In this document: piece by piece, positions 27,879-37,533 of the stretch
Numbering within the stretch: position 1 is the first letter of the stretch
Layout of the letters: the number at the start of each line of letters is the position of its first letter
The notes under the pieces: model-generated
Told to the model about the DNA's origin: nothing
Databases searched by the model: none
Seen by the model: the letters and a program-made list of their open reading frames with translations, nothing else
Made by a program: the position numbers and the translations under genes
NCBI RefSeq assembly: GCF_008064665.1
Contig: NZ_VRZA01000001.1
Coordinates: 62,001-126,000 of the forward strand
Length of the DNA stretch: 64,000 nucleotides
Direction of reading: 5' to 3'
DNA from: Parahaliea maris
GTDB lineage: Bacteria > Pseudomonadota > Gammaproteobacteria > Pseudomonadales > Halieaceae

Positions 27879-28977
27879 CTACAATCCGCTTTTCAGTGAG
27901 GCCTCGATGAAATCGTCGAGGTCTCCGTCCAGCACTGCCTGGCAGTTGCTGGTTTGCACGCCTGTGCGCAGGTCCTTGATACGCTGGTCATCCAGCACGT
28001 AGGAGCGAATCTGGCTGCCCCAACCGATATCGGACTTGCTCTCCTCCATCGCCTGCTTCTCGGCACTGCGCTTGAGCATCTCCTGCTCGTACAGCTTCGC
28101 GCGCAGCATTTTCCAGGCCTTGTCGCGGTTCTGGTGCTGGGACCGCTCGCTCTGGCAGGCCACCACGATGCCGCTCTCGATGTGAGTCAGGCGCACCGCG
28201 GAGTCGGTCTTGTTGACGTGCTGGCCACCGGCCCCGGAGGCCCGGTAGGTGTCTTCCCGCACCTGGGACTTGTCCACCTCGATCTCGATGTTGTCGTCGA
28301 TCTCCGGCGACACAAACACCGAACTGAAAGAGGTGTGGCGACGGTTGCCCGAGTCGAAGGGCGACTTGCGCACCAGGCGGTGGACACCGGTCTCGGTGCG
28401 CAGCCAGCCAAAGGCGTACTCGCCGGCAAAGTGAATGGTGGCGCTCTTGATGCCGGCCACATCCCCGGCGGAGGCCTCCTCCAGGGTGGTCTTGAAGCCG
28501 TGGGCCTCACCCCAACGCAGGTACATCCGCAGCAGCATCTCCGCCCAGTCCTGGGCCTCAGTGCCGCCGGAGCCCGCCTGGATATCCAGGAAGGCGTTGT
28601 TCTCGTCGTTGTCACCGCTGAACATGCGGCGGAATTCCAGTTGTTCCAGCGCCTTCACCAGGCCATCGATATCGGCGGCTATTTCCTCGATGGTGGACTC
28701 GTCATCTTCCGCCGCGGCCATTTCCAGCAGGTCGGCGGCATCGCCGGCGCCGGCATCGAGCTGCTCGATGGTGTGTACCACCGCCTCCAGCGAGGCGCGT
28801 TCGCGGCCGAGCTCCTGGGCCCGGTCCGGATCGTCCCAGACGCTGGGTTCAGCCAGCTCCAGTTCTACTTCTGCCAGTCGGTCCTTGCGATTGGCGAAGT
28901 CAAAGATACCCCCTAAGCACGTCAGTGCGTGCCTCGATGTCCTTGAGGGCGTTCAACAGCGGATTGATCTCTGCCAT
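27879..28977 (-). CDS. prfB: Peptide chain release factor 2, with programmed +1 frameshift
   Basis: Reads UAA/UGA stop codons and triggers peptide release. The gene is in two frames: 25 codons from ATG at 28977, then the in-frame TGA at 28902-28900 within CTT-AGG-GGG-TAT-CTT-TGA-C, the classic autoregulatory shift with its internal Shine-Dalgarno AGGGGG. The +1 frame then runs to 27879, giving 365 residues. The tripeptide determinant SPF and the catalytic GGQ (in [16 protein letters not shown]) are both intact. AGGA precedes the ATG. lysS follows at once. A broken gene is excluded by the exact match to the recoding site. Confidence 0.98.
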
Positions 28978-29097
28978 GGAGTTCGATTTCCTGTAAAAAG
29001 GGGTGCGGGTTCCCGTGAAAAGGCGCGCATTTTACCGAAAACACGGGGCGGCTGCATCAGCCCGCCCGCACCGCCCGCGGTGGCACCGCCAGCCCGT

Positions 29098-30222
29098 TCA
29101 GAACTGGTTGAGGATATACCCGATCAGCATCACCTGGGGCACCGTCACCAGCGGCAGGAACAGGGCAATCTTCCAGGACCGGGTAGTATCCCGGATGGAC
29201 ATGATCTCGGTGTAGTCGGTGGCCACCCCCGCCATCAGGAAAGTAAACGCATTGCCGGGAGCCCCGGCCCGGTTCATCAGGTCCGCGGCGATAGGAGTCG
29301 CCCCCTCGGAACAGACCTCGATCACCGTGGCCGCCAGCAGGGTCAGCCAGAGGCCCGCAAAGGAGGCGCCAAACCAGGCAGCGAAGGCATCGGCCGGCAC
29401 AAATGCCCTGATCAGCGCCGCCAGCACCAGCCCGAACAGAGCCCAGCGCAACACCACCCGGGAGCCGCTTACCCCCTCACGCAGTACTTCCAGGGTGCCG
29501 CCGAAAGACAGGGAGACACTGCGACGGAAATCCCGCCACTGATCAGCCAGGGGTGCCGCTGCCCCCAACTCCTCCCGGAAGGGGTTACCGGGCAATGTCC
29601 CCCGGGCGACCAGGGCATCGAACACCAGACCGGTCAACACCCCGATGACCAGGGAAATGAGGATGAACAGCAAGGTCCAGCCCACCCCGATCAGGCCGAA
29701 CAGGATCAGGGTCAGGGAAAAGGAGTTCCAGGGGCTGGCCAGCAGGAAGGCCATGACCTGCCCCACGGTGGCACCGCGCTCGTAGAGCTTCATGCCCACC
29801 GCCAGGATGCCGTGACTGCAAAGGTCAAGGAAAACCCCGGCCAGGGTGGCGCGAAACATGCCATTCAGTCCGCCGTTGCGGCCCAGCATGGCCAGCACGA
29901 GGTCCCGGGGGATCTTGCCCAGCAGGCCGACAAAAAACACCCCCAGGGCCAGCCCCCACCACATGCGGTTGAACAGTTCGTAAATGCCCCCGGTGAACGC
30001 TCCCAACACCGAGTCGTGCTGGTGGGCGCCCGTCACCAGGGCCCAGGCGTAGGCCAGTACGACCACCGACAGGCTGCCCCATAGCAGGTAATCCACGCGG
30101 GATTTGGTCGGGCAGCAGCTGTCACCAACGGCCTGCTGGGTGTGGCAGGAAGGGGCGCCCTCTGTGGCCGCGGGCGCATGACAGGACGGTGTGGTCCTGG
30201 CCTCGCTGTGACAATCAGCCAT
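29098..30222 (-). CDS. Metal-efflux-type permease (DUF318 / SO_0444-like) with Cys/His-rich N-terminus
   Basis: 374-residue inner-membrane protein with about eight to ten helices in two halves. Seen are FLDLCSHGILAVG and CSEGATPIAADL, matched positions in the two halves typical of the permease family that includes ArsP and the SO_0444 Cu/Zn transporter group. The N-terminal 45 residues hold repeated metal-ligand pairs (DCH, SCH, SCH, SCC). ATG at 30222 overlaps the MerR-type gene's stop by 8 nt and has GGGGAG upstream. Coupling to a CueR-like regulator suggests export of a thiophilic metal; which one is not certain. Confidence 0.85.
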   Translation of the reverse strand: MADCHSEARTTPSCHAPAATEGAPSCHTQQAVGDSCCPTKSRVDYLLWGSLSVVVLAYAWALVTGAHQHDSVLGAFTGGIYELFNRMWWGLALGVFFVGLLGKIPRDLVLAMLGRNGGLNGMFRATLAGVFLDLCSHGILAVGMKLYERGATVGQVMAFLLASPWNSFSLTLILFGLIGVGWTLLFILISLVIGVLTGLVFDALVARGTLPGNPFREELGAAAPLADQWRDFRRSVSLSFGGTLEVLREGVSGSRVVLRWALFGLVLAALIRAFVPADAFAAWFGASFAGLWLTLLAATVIEVCSEGATPIAADLMNRAGAPGNAFTFLMAGVATDYTEIMSIRDTTRSWKIALFLPLVTVPQVMLIGYILNQF

Positions 30223-30619
30223 GATGGTGCTCTCCCCCACTCAGGTCATCGAGTATCGCGCAGTCCGGGCCCTCGTCCCCCCGGCAACGCCGCGCCATGT
30301 CCGCCAGTTGCCGCTCCATCGCCTGCAGCTCACGAATACGCTCCTTCACATGTCGCCGTTTTTCCAGCACCAGTTCGCGGGCTTGGACACTGTGCCGAGC
30401 GTGATCCCGCAGCAGCGCAAGTAACTGGCGGCACTCATCGAGGTCGAAGCCCACCTGCCGGGCCCGGTGCAGGAACTGCAGCTCTTCAAGGTCGCGCTCG
30501 ACATACTGGCGGTAACCGTTATCGGCCCGGGCGGCGGGCACCACCAGCCCGATCTGTTCGTAGTAGCGAATCGTCTTGGCACTGAGCCCGCTGTGGCGGG
30601 CGGCCTGGGAGATATTCAT
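30215..30619 (-). CDS. MerR-family metal-responsive regulator, CueR-like
   Basis: 134 residues: winged helix (MNISQAARHSGLSAKTIRYY, 1-20), a long dimerisation helix, then the metal loop CRGDEGPDC (Cys-x7-Cys, as in CueR, monovalent-ion type) followed by an acidic stretch and a His-rich tail GGEHHHG. GGAGGGG precedes ATG at 30619. It should repress and, with metal, activate the promoter just upstream of itself, controlling this gene and the overlapping permease. The extra His tail is unusual and might bind metal too. Confidence 0.92.
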   Translation of the reverse strand: MNISQAARHSGLSAKTIRYYEQIGLVVPAARADNGYRQYVERDLEELQFLHRARQVGFDLDECRQLLALLRDHARHSVQARELVLEKRRHVKERIRELQAMERQLADMARRCRGDEGPDCAILDDLSGGEHHHG

Positions 30620-30645
30620 AGGCCCCTCCAACATCATTGGAAGGA

Positions 30646-30676
30646 AGCATAAACCTTCCAGCTACTGGAAGGTCAA
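30646..30676 (-). promoter_or_regulatory. MerR-type promoter and operator with 19-bp spacer
   Basis: On the minus strand TTGACC (30676-30671) and TATGCT (30651-30646) are 19 bp apart, the over-long spacer of MerR-activated promoters. The spacer contains the dyad ACCTTCC-AGTAGCT-GGAAGGT (30673-30653), very close to known CueR sites. The -35 box overlaps the recJ stop codon. It reads into the regulator-permease pair. Confidence 0.88.
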
Positions 30677-32457
30677 GCGGCGGGCTGAAGGAATTCGATC
30701 ATCAACTGGACGCTGCTGCGGCTGCGATATTCATTCACGTCCAGGCGGTAGGCGGCCTGGATGAATTCCACGGACTCATCGGGCCAGCACTCTGTATCGA
30801 TGTTGAAAGCAATGGCATCCACCGCCACCGCGCTATCGGGCAGGGACAGTACCAGCTTGAGGTGACGCTCCCCCACAATACGCTGGCTTACGATCCGGAA
30901 GCGACCGTCGAACAGGGGCTCGGGGAAGTGCTGGCCCCAGGGGCCTGCGTAACGCAGGATGGAGGCCACCTCGAGATCAATATCCTGCGCCGTCAATTCG
31001 CCATCGGACTCCACCACCGCCTGCAGGTCCACCGCCTCGGCATGGCGGGCGACCTCGTCCACCAGGGCCTGGTTGAACTGTTCGTAATGCGCCCGGGGCA
31101 GGCTCAACCCCGCCGCCATCGCGTGACCGCCGAACTTGGTAATCAGGCCGGGGTGGCGGGTGGCCACGGCGTCGAGCACGTCGCGAATGTGGATGCCCTG
31201 GATCGAGCGGGCGGAGCCCTTGATCTCCTCGCCACTGTCGTCGGCGTTGGCAAAGGCGATGGTGGGCCGGTGCATCCTCTCCTTGACCCGGGAGGCGAGG
31301 ATGCCGATTACACCCTGGTGCCAGTCCGGCTCGTACAGCGTCACCGCCAGCGGGGGTTCACCGCCCTCGTCCAGGTCGAGCCCGCCGAGCATTTCCAGGG
31401 CCTGGCGCTCCATGCCGCGTTCGATATTGCGCCGGTCCTGGTTGAGCTGGTGCAGTTCCGCGGCGATGCGGCGGGCGTGCTGCGGCTCCTCGCTCAGCAG
31501 GCACTCAATGCCCACACTCATATCGTCCAGCCGGCCGGCTGCATTGAGACGGGGCCCCACCGCAAAGCCGAGGTCCGAGGCGACCACATTGTGGTGTCCG
31601 CGTCCGGCCACCTCCAGCAGGGCCTGGATACCGGGACGCGCCCGCCCGGCGCGAATGCGCTTGAGCCCGGCGTCGACCAGGATGCGGTTGTTGTGATCCA
31701 GGGGTACCACATCGGCCACGGTACCGAGCGCCACGAGGTCGAGGATATCGCCCAGGCCGGGTTCGGCCATACCCCGGGCCTCAAACCAGTTGCGCCGGCG
31801 CAACTCGGCGCGCAGGGCCAGCATAACGTAGAAAATTACCCCGACCCCTGCCAGGGCCTTGCTGGGGAAGTCGCACCCCGGCTGGTTGGGGTTCACCACT
31901 ACCGCCGCCGCGGGTAGGGACCGCCCCGCCAGGTGATGGTCGGTCACCAGGGTCTCGATGCCCCGTTCCCGGGCTGCAGCGACGCCATCGATACTCGAGA
32001 TACCGTTGTCGACGGTGATGATCAGGTCCGGTGAACGCTCGGCCGCCAGGGCGACGATTTCCGGAGTCAGGCCGTAGCCGTAGTCGAAGCGGTTGGGAAC
32101 GAGGTAGTCGACCCGCTCGGCGCCAAAACACCGCAGGGTCGATACCGCCAGCGCGGTACTGGTGGCGCCGTCGGCGTCGAAGTCGCCCACCACCAGCAGG
32201 CTCTGCTGCTGTGCCAGGCTATCAGCGAGTAATACCGCGGCGGCTTCGGCACCGCGCAGACTGGAGGGGGGCAGTAAATGGGCCAGGCCGAGCTCGAGCT
32301 GGTCGACAGAGGCCACCCCGCGATTGCGGTAGACCCGGGACAGCAGAGGATGTAGCCCCGGTGCCTCGAAGTCCGCTACCGCTGGGCGGCGCCGGATCTG
32401 GCGCTGGACACGATTGCCGGCGCTACCGCCGGAGCTGCTACCTGATCCCGCCGACAA
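30673..32457 (-). CDS. recJ: Single-stranded-DNA exonuclease RecJ
   Basis: 5'-3' ssDNA exonuclease for recombination and repair. 594 residues: DHH domain with DFDADGATSTA (about 92-102), VDNGISS and VTDHHLAG (about 170-177), then DHHA1 with the GGHAMAAG motif (about 457-464) and a C-terminal OB part. The start is uncertain: TTG at 32457 keeps the usual N-terminus but lacks a clear ribosome site. It begins 14 nt after thrC, so hom-thrC-recJ form an operon. Its stop codon lies inside the MerR-type operator. Confidence 0.95.
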   Translation of the reverse strand: MSAGSGSSSGGSAGNRVQRQIRRRPAVADFEAPGLHPLLSRVYRNRGVASVDQLELGLAHLLPPSSLRGAEAAAVLLADSLAQQQSLLVVGDFDADGATSTALAVSTLRCFGAERVDYLVPNRFDYGYGLTPEIVALAAERSPDLIITVDNGISSIDGVAAARERGIETLVTDHHLAGRSLPAAAVVVNPNQPGCDFPSKALAGVGVIFYVMLALRAELRRRNWFEARGMAEPGLGDILDLVALGTVADVVPLDHNNRILVDAGLKRIRAGRARPGIQALLEVAGRGHHNVVASDLGFAVGPRLNAAGRLDDMSVGIECLLSEEPQHARRIAAELHQLNQDRRNIERGMERQALEMLGGLDLDEGGEPPLAVTLYEPDWHQGVIGILASRVKERMHRPTIAFANADDSGEEIKGSARSIQGIHIRDVLDAVATRHPGLITKFGGHAMAAGLSLPRAHYEQFNQALVDEVARHAEAVDLQAVVESDGELTAQDIDLEVASILRYAGPWGQHFPEPLFDGRFRIVSQRIVGERHLKLVLSLPDSAVAVDAIAFNIDTECWPDESVEFIQAAYRLDVNEYRSRSSVQLMIEFLQPAA

Positions 32458-32471
32458 GGCCGCTCACACCC

Positions 32472-33869
32472 TCAGGCGCTGAGGTTGTCCGCCATGAAGG
32501 CCTGCACGTCCGCCAGGGCGTTGGGCAGCACCTCGCAGCGCTCGGGGCGCTCGAACAGGTCTTTCAGGTGCAGGGGCAGCCCGGGCTTCTCACCAATCCC
32601 GGCCTTGGCAACCGCGTCCGGGAACTTGGCGGGATGAGCGGTGGCCAGGGTAATCACCGGCACTTCGGGAGGCAGGCCCGCCTGCAGGGCGGCATTGACG
32701 CCAATGGCGCTGTGGGGGTCCAGCAGGTATTCGCAACGCTGCCAGGTACTGGCGATCTGCGCGCAGGTCTCCTCGTCCGACACCCGGTGGCTGCTGAACA
32801 GGGTCGCCGCCCGGTCCATGGCCTCCGCGGAGAAACTGATGTCGCCCTGGTCAAAGCGCTGCATCAGGTCCGCGATCGCGGCACCGTCGCGGTCGTAGAG
32901 GTCGAACAACAGGCGCTCGAAGTTGCTGGACACGGTGATATCCATGCTCGGCGACAGGGTGTGTTCCAGCGGCTGGCGGCCGTAGGTGCGGGTGGTCATC
33001 ACCCGGTGCAGCACGTCGTTGCTGTTGGTGGCGATGATCAGGCGTTCTACCGGCAGGCCCATGTTGCGGGCCAGGTAGCCGGCAAAAATGTCGCCAAAGT
33101 TGCCCGTCGGTACAGAGAACGCCACCGGACGGGACGGTGCACCGAGGGCGACACCCGCGTAAAAGTAGTAGACGATCTGGGCCATGATGCGGGCCCAGTT
33201 GATGGAGTTCACTGCCACCAGGCTGCGATCCGACGGCAGGAAGGACTTGTCGGCGAAACTGGCCTTGACCATGGCCTGGCAGTCGTCGAAGTTGCCCTGT
33301 ACCGCCAGGTTGTGGATGTTGTCACCCACCACGGTGGTCATTTGCCGGCGCTGCACATCCGACACCCGCTGGTGGGGGTGCAGGATGAAGATATCGATGT
33401 TGTTGCAGCGCTTGCAGCCCTCGATGGCCGCGGAGCCGGTATCGCCCGAGGTCGCGCCCATGATCACCACTTTCTGGTGGCGGCGCTCCAGCACGTAGTC
33501 CAGCAGGCGGCCCAGCAGTTGCAGGGCGAAGTCCTTGAACGCCAGGGTCGGCCCGTGGAACAGCTCCAGCACCCACTGGTTGGCGTCGATCTGCACCAGC
33601 GGCGCAACGGCGCCGTGACGGAACTCGGCATAGGTGTCGTCGATCAGCTGCTTCAGGTCGCCCGCCGGAATGCTGTCGGCGACGAAGGGCTCGATGATCC
33701 GCTGCGCCAGGCTCGGGTAGTCCAGGGCGGCCATCTCGCGGATTTCTGCCGCACTGAAGGTGGGCAGGGTTTCCGGCACATAGAGTCCGCCGTCGCTGGC
33801 CAGCCCCGTCAGCAGGACTTCTTCGAAACTGAGTGCGGGGGCCTGGCCCCGGGTGCTGATGTACTTCAC
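32472..33869 (-). CDS. thrC: Threonine synthase
   Basis: PLP enzyme making threonine from O-phosphohomoserine, the last step of the pathway. 465 residues, of the longer class with the N-terminal MKYISTRG signature. PLP Lys in PTLAFKDFALQ (about 112), phosphate loop GATSGDTGSAA, and SVPTGNFGD later. GTG start at 33869 with AGG upstream. It follows hom by 53 nt and is followed by recJ; hom and thrC together supply threonine from aspartate semialdehyde, with thrB (homoserine kinase) not nearby. Confidence 0.97.
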   Translation of the reverse strand: MKYISTRGQAPALSFEEVLLTGLASDGGLYVPETLPTFSAAEIREMAALDYPSLAQRIIEPFVADSIPAGDLKQLIDDTYAEFRHGAVAPLVQIDANQWVLELFHGPTLAFKDFALQLLGRLLDYVLERRHQKVVIMGATSGDTGSAAIEGCKRCNNIDIFILHPHQRVSDVQRRQMTTVVGDNIHNLAVQGNFDDCQAMVKASFADKSFLPSDRSLVAVNSINWARIMAQIVYYFYAGVALGAPSRPVAFSVPTGNFGDIFAGYLARNMGLPVERLIIATNSNDVLHRVMTTRTYGRQPLEHTLSPSMDITVSSNFERLLFDLYDRDGAAIADLMQRFDQGDISFSAEAMDRAATLFSSHRVSDEETCAQIASTWQRCEYLLDPHSAIGVNAALQAGLPPEVPVITLATAHPAKFPDAVAKAGIGEKPGLPLHLKDLFERPERCEVLPNALADVQAFMADNLSA

Positions 33870-33922
33870 GTCTGCTACCTGTCTGATGCTGTCGCGCCGA
33901 TGCCGCTGCGCCTATGTGTTTC

Positions 33923-35230
33923 TTAACCGTCCAGCTCTTCCACGCGAATGCGGGAAATGCTGTTGCTGACACTGTCCAGTGCCTCCATCCGGGCCACGGC
34001 CTCATCCACCTTGCCCTGGGGCGCGTCGCTGGTCAGCACAATCACCGGTACCCGGGTTGCGCCGGGCGGCGGCGCCTTCTGGATCAGGGCCTCGATGCTG
34101 ATGCCCAGGTCGCTGAGGATAGTCGCCACCTTGGACAGTACACCCGGCTTGTCCTCCGCTTCGATACGCAGGTACCAGGGCGTCACCACATCGGCCATCG
34201 GCACGATGGGCAGGTCCCGCAGGGCGTCGTCGGTCACCGACAGCGACGGTACCCGGTTCTCCTGCTCGGCGCTGATATCCCGGGCCAGGTCGACCAGGTC
34301 AGCCACCACCGCCGAGGCGGTGGGCGCGGCGCCGGCGCCGGCGCCGTAGTAGAGGGTCGGGCCGACCGCACTGCCCTCGACCAGCACGGCGTTCTTCACA
34401 CCATTGACGTTGGCCAGCAGGCGCTCTTGGGGAATCAGGGTGGGGTGCACCCGCAGCTCGACTCCGGCGTCGCTCTGCTTGGCCACGCCGAGATGCTTGA
34501 CCCGGTAGCCGAGTTCCTCGGCGTAATCCATATCCTGGGGTGTCAGGCGGGTAATGCCCTCGGTATAGACCGACTCGAACTGCAGCGGGATACCGAAAGC
34601 CAGGGAGGCCAGGATCACCAGCTTGTGGGCGGCATCGATACCCTCCACGTCGAAGGTGGGGTCCGCCTCGGCATAGCCGAGGGCCTGGGCTTCCGCCAGC
34701 ACATCGCCGAATTCCCGGCCGTGCTCGCGCATCTCGCTGAGAATAAAGTTACCGGTACCATTGATGATGCCGGCCAGCCACTCGATGCGGTTGCCTGCCA
34801 GGCCTTCGCGCAGGGCCTTGATAATCGGAATACCGCCGGCCACGGCCGCTTCGTAGCGCACCGCCACCCCGTGCTCGGCAGCCAGGGCGAAAATGTCGTT
34901 GCCGTGTTCGGCAATCAGGGCCTTGTTGGCCGTGACAATGTGCTTGCCGTTGCGAATGGCGGTTTCCACCAGTTCCCGGGCCACGGTGGTGCCGCCGATC
35001 AACTCGACAACGATGTCGACGTCCTCGTCCTGGGCCACGTCGAAAATATCGCGGCTCACCCGCACCCCGGACAGGTCACACAGGGGGTTGTCCCGGCGCG
35101 CGCCGACCAGGGCGATTTCCAGCGGGGCCTGGGCGCGGGCGGCAATCTCCGCCGCGTTTTCACGCAATACGTTAAAGGTACCGCCGCCGACGGTACCGAG
35201 GCCGCAAATGCCGATTTTTACAGGTTTCAA
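33923..35230 (-). CDS. hom: Homoserine dehydrogenase
   Basis: Reduces aspartate semialdehyde to homoserine, the branch point to threonine and methionine. 435 residues: NAD(P) fold GICGLGTVGGGTFNVL at the N-terminus, catalytic domain with the family stretch NGTGNFILSEM and VEGIDAAHK (catalytic Lys region), and a C-terminal ACT domain (about 350-430) for threonine feedback. Translation starts with TTG at 35230, supported by GAAGG 6-8 nt upstream. The leader contains four tandem copies of an 11-12-bp repeat. Confidence 0.97.
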   Translation of the reverse strand: MKPVKIGICGLGTVGGGTFNVLRENAAEIAARAQAPLEIALVGARRDNPLCDLSGVRVSRDIFDVAQDEDVDIVVELIGGTTVARELVETAIRNGKHIVTANKALIAEHGNDIFALAAEHGVAVRYEAAVAGGIPIIKALREGLAGNRIEWLAGIINGTGNFILSEMREHGREFGDVLAEAQALGYAEADPTFDVEGIDAAHKLVILASLAFGIPLQFESVYTEGITRLTPQDMDYAEELGYRVKHLGVAKQSDAGVELRVHPTLIPQERLLANVNGVKNAVLVEGSAVGPTLYYGAGAGAAPTASAVVADLVDLARDISAEQENRVPSLSVTDDALRDLPIVPMADVVTPWYLRIEAEDKPGVLSKVATILSDLGISIEALIQKAPPPGATRVPVIVLTSDAPQGKVDEAVARMEALDSVSNSISRIRVEELDG

Positions 35231-35240
35231 TCTATACCTT

Positions 35241-35285
35241 CTTGCTGTCTGCTTGCTGTCTGGCTTGTTTCTGGCTTGCTGTCTG
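35241..35285 (-). repeat. Short tandem repeat in the hom leader
   Basis: Four adjacent copies of CAGACAGCAAG (as read toward hom), one degenerate, ending about 11 nt before the TTG start and close to the ribosome site. Nothing here looks like a threonine or isoleucine leader peptide. Confidence 0.75.
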
Positions 35286-35312
35286 TGATGCCCGGGTGTC
35301 AGCGCGACACGC

Positions 35313-36506
35313 TCAGGCCGGGATGGCGCCGTCCTGCTTGAACATGCGCCGGATATTGCGAATGGCCTGGCGGGTGCGGTGCTCGTTCTCGATCAGGCCG
35401 AAGCGCACGTAGCCCTCGCCATACTCGCCGAAGCCCACGCCCGGGGAGACGGCCACCTTGGCCTCCTCCAGCAGCTTCTTGCTGAACTCGAGGGAGCCCA
35501 TCTCGCGATAGAACTCCGGCACCTGGGCCCACACGAACATGGTCGCCTTGGGCGGCTCAACCGGCCAGCCGGCGGAGTTCAGGCCGCTGCACAGTACATC
35601 CCGGCGCGACTTGTACATGGCGGTAATTTCCGCCACGCAGGTCTGGTCGCCCTCCAGGGCAGCGATCGCCGCCACCTGGATAGGCGTGAACATACCGTAA
35701 TCGAGGTAGGACTTCATCCGTCCGAGAGCGCCCACCAGTTCGGCATTGCCGCAGCAGAAGCCGACCCGCCAGCCGGGCATATTGTAGCTCTTGGACATGC
35801 TGAAGAATTCCACCGCGACTTCCCGGGCGCCCTCCACCTGGAGGATGGACGGGGCCTTGTAACCGTCGAAGCAGAGGTCGGCATAGGCCAGGTCGTGCAC
35901 CACCCAGATCTGGTGCTCGCGGGCGATGGCCACCACCTTCTCGAAGAAATCCAGCTCCACACAGTGACCGGTGGGGTTGGAGGGGAAGCTCAGCACCAGC
36001 ATCTTGGGACGCGGCCAGCTGTTGCGAATGGCGTTTTCCAGTTCCTGGAAGAACTCGTGTTCCGCCGCCATGGGGATGTGGCGGATATCCGCCCCGGAGA
36101 TCACAAAACCATAGGGGTGAATCGGGTAGCTGGGGTTGGGCACCAGCACCGCGTCGCCGGGGCCGGTGGTGGCCAGCGCCAGGTGAGCGAGCCCCTCTTT
36201 GGAACCCAGGGTAACGATGGCCTCGGTGCCCGGGTCCAGGTTGACGTCGTAGCGCCGCGCATACCAGTCACAAATCGCCTTGCGCAGGCGCGGAATGCCC
36301 TTGGACTGGGAATAGCGATGGGTGTCGCCGCGGCGAGCGGTTTCCACCAGTTTGTCGACAATATGCTCGGGCGTGGGCTGGTCCGGGTTGCCCATGCCGA
36401 AGTCGATGATGTCCTCGCCCGCCGCGCGCGCTTTCTGCTTCAGCTCGCCAATAATGTTGAACACATAGGGGGGCAGGCGCTGAATGCGCTGAAACTGGCT
36501 ATCCAC
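35313..36506 (-). CDS. PLP-dependent aminotransferase, AlaC-like
   Basis: Class I/II aminotransferase close to the glutamate-pyruvate transaminase AlaC. 397 residues from GTG at 36506, which gives the usual start pattern ([15 protein letters not shown]); a TTG at 36554 would add 16 residues. PLP Lys in [15 protein letters not shown] (about 230), SNPTGH, and the substrate Arg in [12 protein letters not shown] near the end. It lies upstream of hom on the same strand with an 82-nt gap. Probably alanine formation; related branched-chain or methionine-linked aminotransferases cannot be excluded. Confidence 0.9.
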   Translation of the reverse strand: MDSQFQRIQRLPPYVFNIIGELKQKARAAGEDIIDFGMGNPDQPTPEHIVDKLVETARRGDTHRYSQSKGIPRLRKAICDWYARRYDVNLDPGTEAIVTLGSKEGLAHLALATTGPGDAVLVPNPSYPIHPYGFVISGADIRHIPMAAEHEFFQELENAIRNSWPRPKMLVLSFPSNPTGHCVELDFFEKVVAIAREHQIWVVHDLAYADLCFDGYKAPSILQVEGAREVAVEFFSMSKSYNMPGWRVGFCCGNAELVGALGRMKSYLDYGMFTPIQVAAIAALEGDQTCVAEITAMYKSRRDVLCSGLNSAGWPVEPPKATMFVWAQVPEFYREMGSLEFSKKLLEEAKVAVSPGVGFGEYGEGYVRFGLIENEHRTRQAIRNIRRMFKQDGAIPA

Positions 36507-36649
36507 GGCTATTGGACCCGATCGGAGGCCGCCATCAGGCGGCGGGATTGTCAAAAAAGGTGGGAAACAGTACTGAGTCCACCGGGCACTGTCAACGCGC
36601 CCGGTAGCAATAGCGCATTATGCCGCGGATTTGGGCCGCGGCAACGGGA

Positions 36650-37399
36650 TCAATTGAGGCCCAGGGTGGCCATCAGCTCGTCGGCGGACTGGTATCCGGG
36701 GATCATCTTGCCGGACTCGGTGATGATGGCCGGAGTACCGCGCACGCCCAGCTCCTGGCCCAGGGCGTACTCCTCGGCAATGGGGTTGCCGGGGCAGACG
36801 TTTTCATCCACCGTCTCGCGATTCTTCAGCCGGGTCAGGGTATCCTGGCGGTCGTCGGCGCACCAGGCGCTGGCCAGCTGGCGGAAACCCGGGGAGCCGA
36901 GACCGGCGCGTGGATAAGCCAGGTACCGCACTTCAACACCGCGCTTGTTCAACTCCGGGACTTCCTTGTGCAGTTTCTGGCAGTAGAAGCAGGTGACATC
37001 GGTAAATACGGTGATATGCGCCCGGGTCTCGCCTTCGGGGGAGAAGATAATCATGTCCTCGGGCTCGAGTGATGCCAGGCGTTCGAGACGGACGCCGTCA
37101 CGGCGCTTTTCCGCCAGGTTGACGTAGCCCTGGGGCCCGACGGTGAACAGGTCGCCGACAATGAAATAGTTACCTTTCTCGGTGGCATACACCAGCGGCC
37201 CGTTGGCAAACTGGACCTCGTACATGCCGGGCAGCTCACTGGTGGAGACCGACTCGATCTTCAAGCCGGTGCTGGCCACCTCCATGGTGGCACGCAGCTT
37301 GTCCGCCACCGCCTTGTCCACGGGTTCGCCGGCCTGGGTTCCGCCCGCGACGAGAGCGCAAGCTGTGGCCACTACGGCGGCCATTCTGTGAAAGGTCAT
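36650..37399 (-). CDS. dsbC: Thiol:disulfide interchange protein DsbC
   Basis: Periplasmic disulfide isomerase. 249 residues: signal peptide about 1-23 (cut after QA), a V-shaped-dimer N-terminal domain (about 25-85), and a thioredoxin domain with TCFYCQKLH, so the active site is CFYC instead of the enteric CGYC, and cis-Pro in RGTPAI. A second Cys pair (WCADD, NVCPG) is placed as in DsbC. ATG at 37399 has AGGGAA upstream. xerD lies upstream on the same strand, the typical xerD-dsbC pair. Confidence 0.95.
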   Translation of the reverse strand: MTFHRMAAVVATACALVAGGTQAGEPVDKAVADKLRATMEVASTGLKIESVSTSELPGMYEVQFANGPLVYATEKGNYFIVGDLFTVGPQGYVNLAEKRRDGVRLERLASLEPEDMIIFSPEGETRAHITVFTDVTCFYCQKLHKEVPELNKRGVEVRYLAYPRAGLGSPGFRQLASAWCADDRQDTLTRLKNRETVDENVCPGNPIAEEYALGQELGVRGTPAIITESGKMIPGYQSADELMATLGLN

Positions 37400-37533
37400 A
37401 GTCAATTCCCTGTACGCCCCTGGGGGCGGATTACTGTGTGCGCAGGCTTTGAGCCCGGCACGGCTTATAAGTTCCTTTTTTGTCACCGGGCCCTGCACAC
37501 GGGCCAGGCTATTGTAGTTCAGCCATATCGCCC

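Noticed and set aside
27879-28977. prfB read as a broken gene because of its internal stop
   Set aside because: The stop lies exactly in the known recoding signal at codon 26.
26738-36917. Long antisense frames opposite lysS, recJ, thrC, hom and the aminotransferase (up to 631 codons)
   Set aside because: The opposite strand in each case carries an unmistakable conserved enzyme. Length alone reflects base composition.
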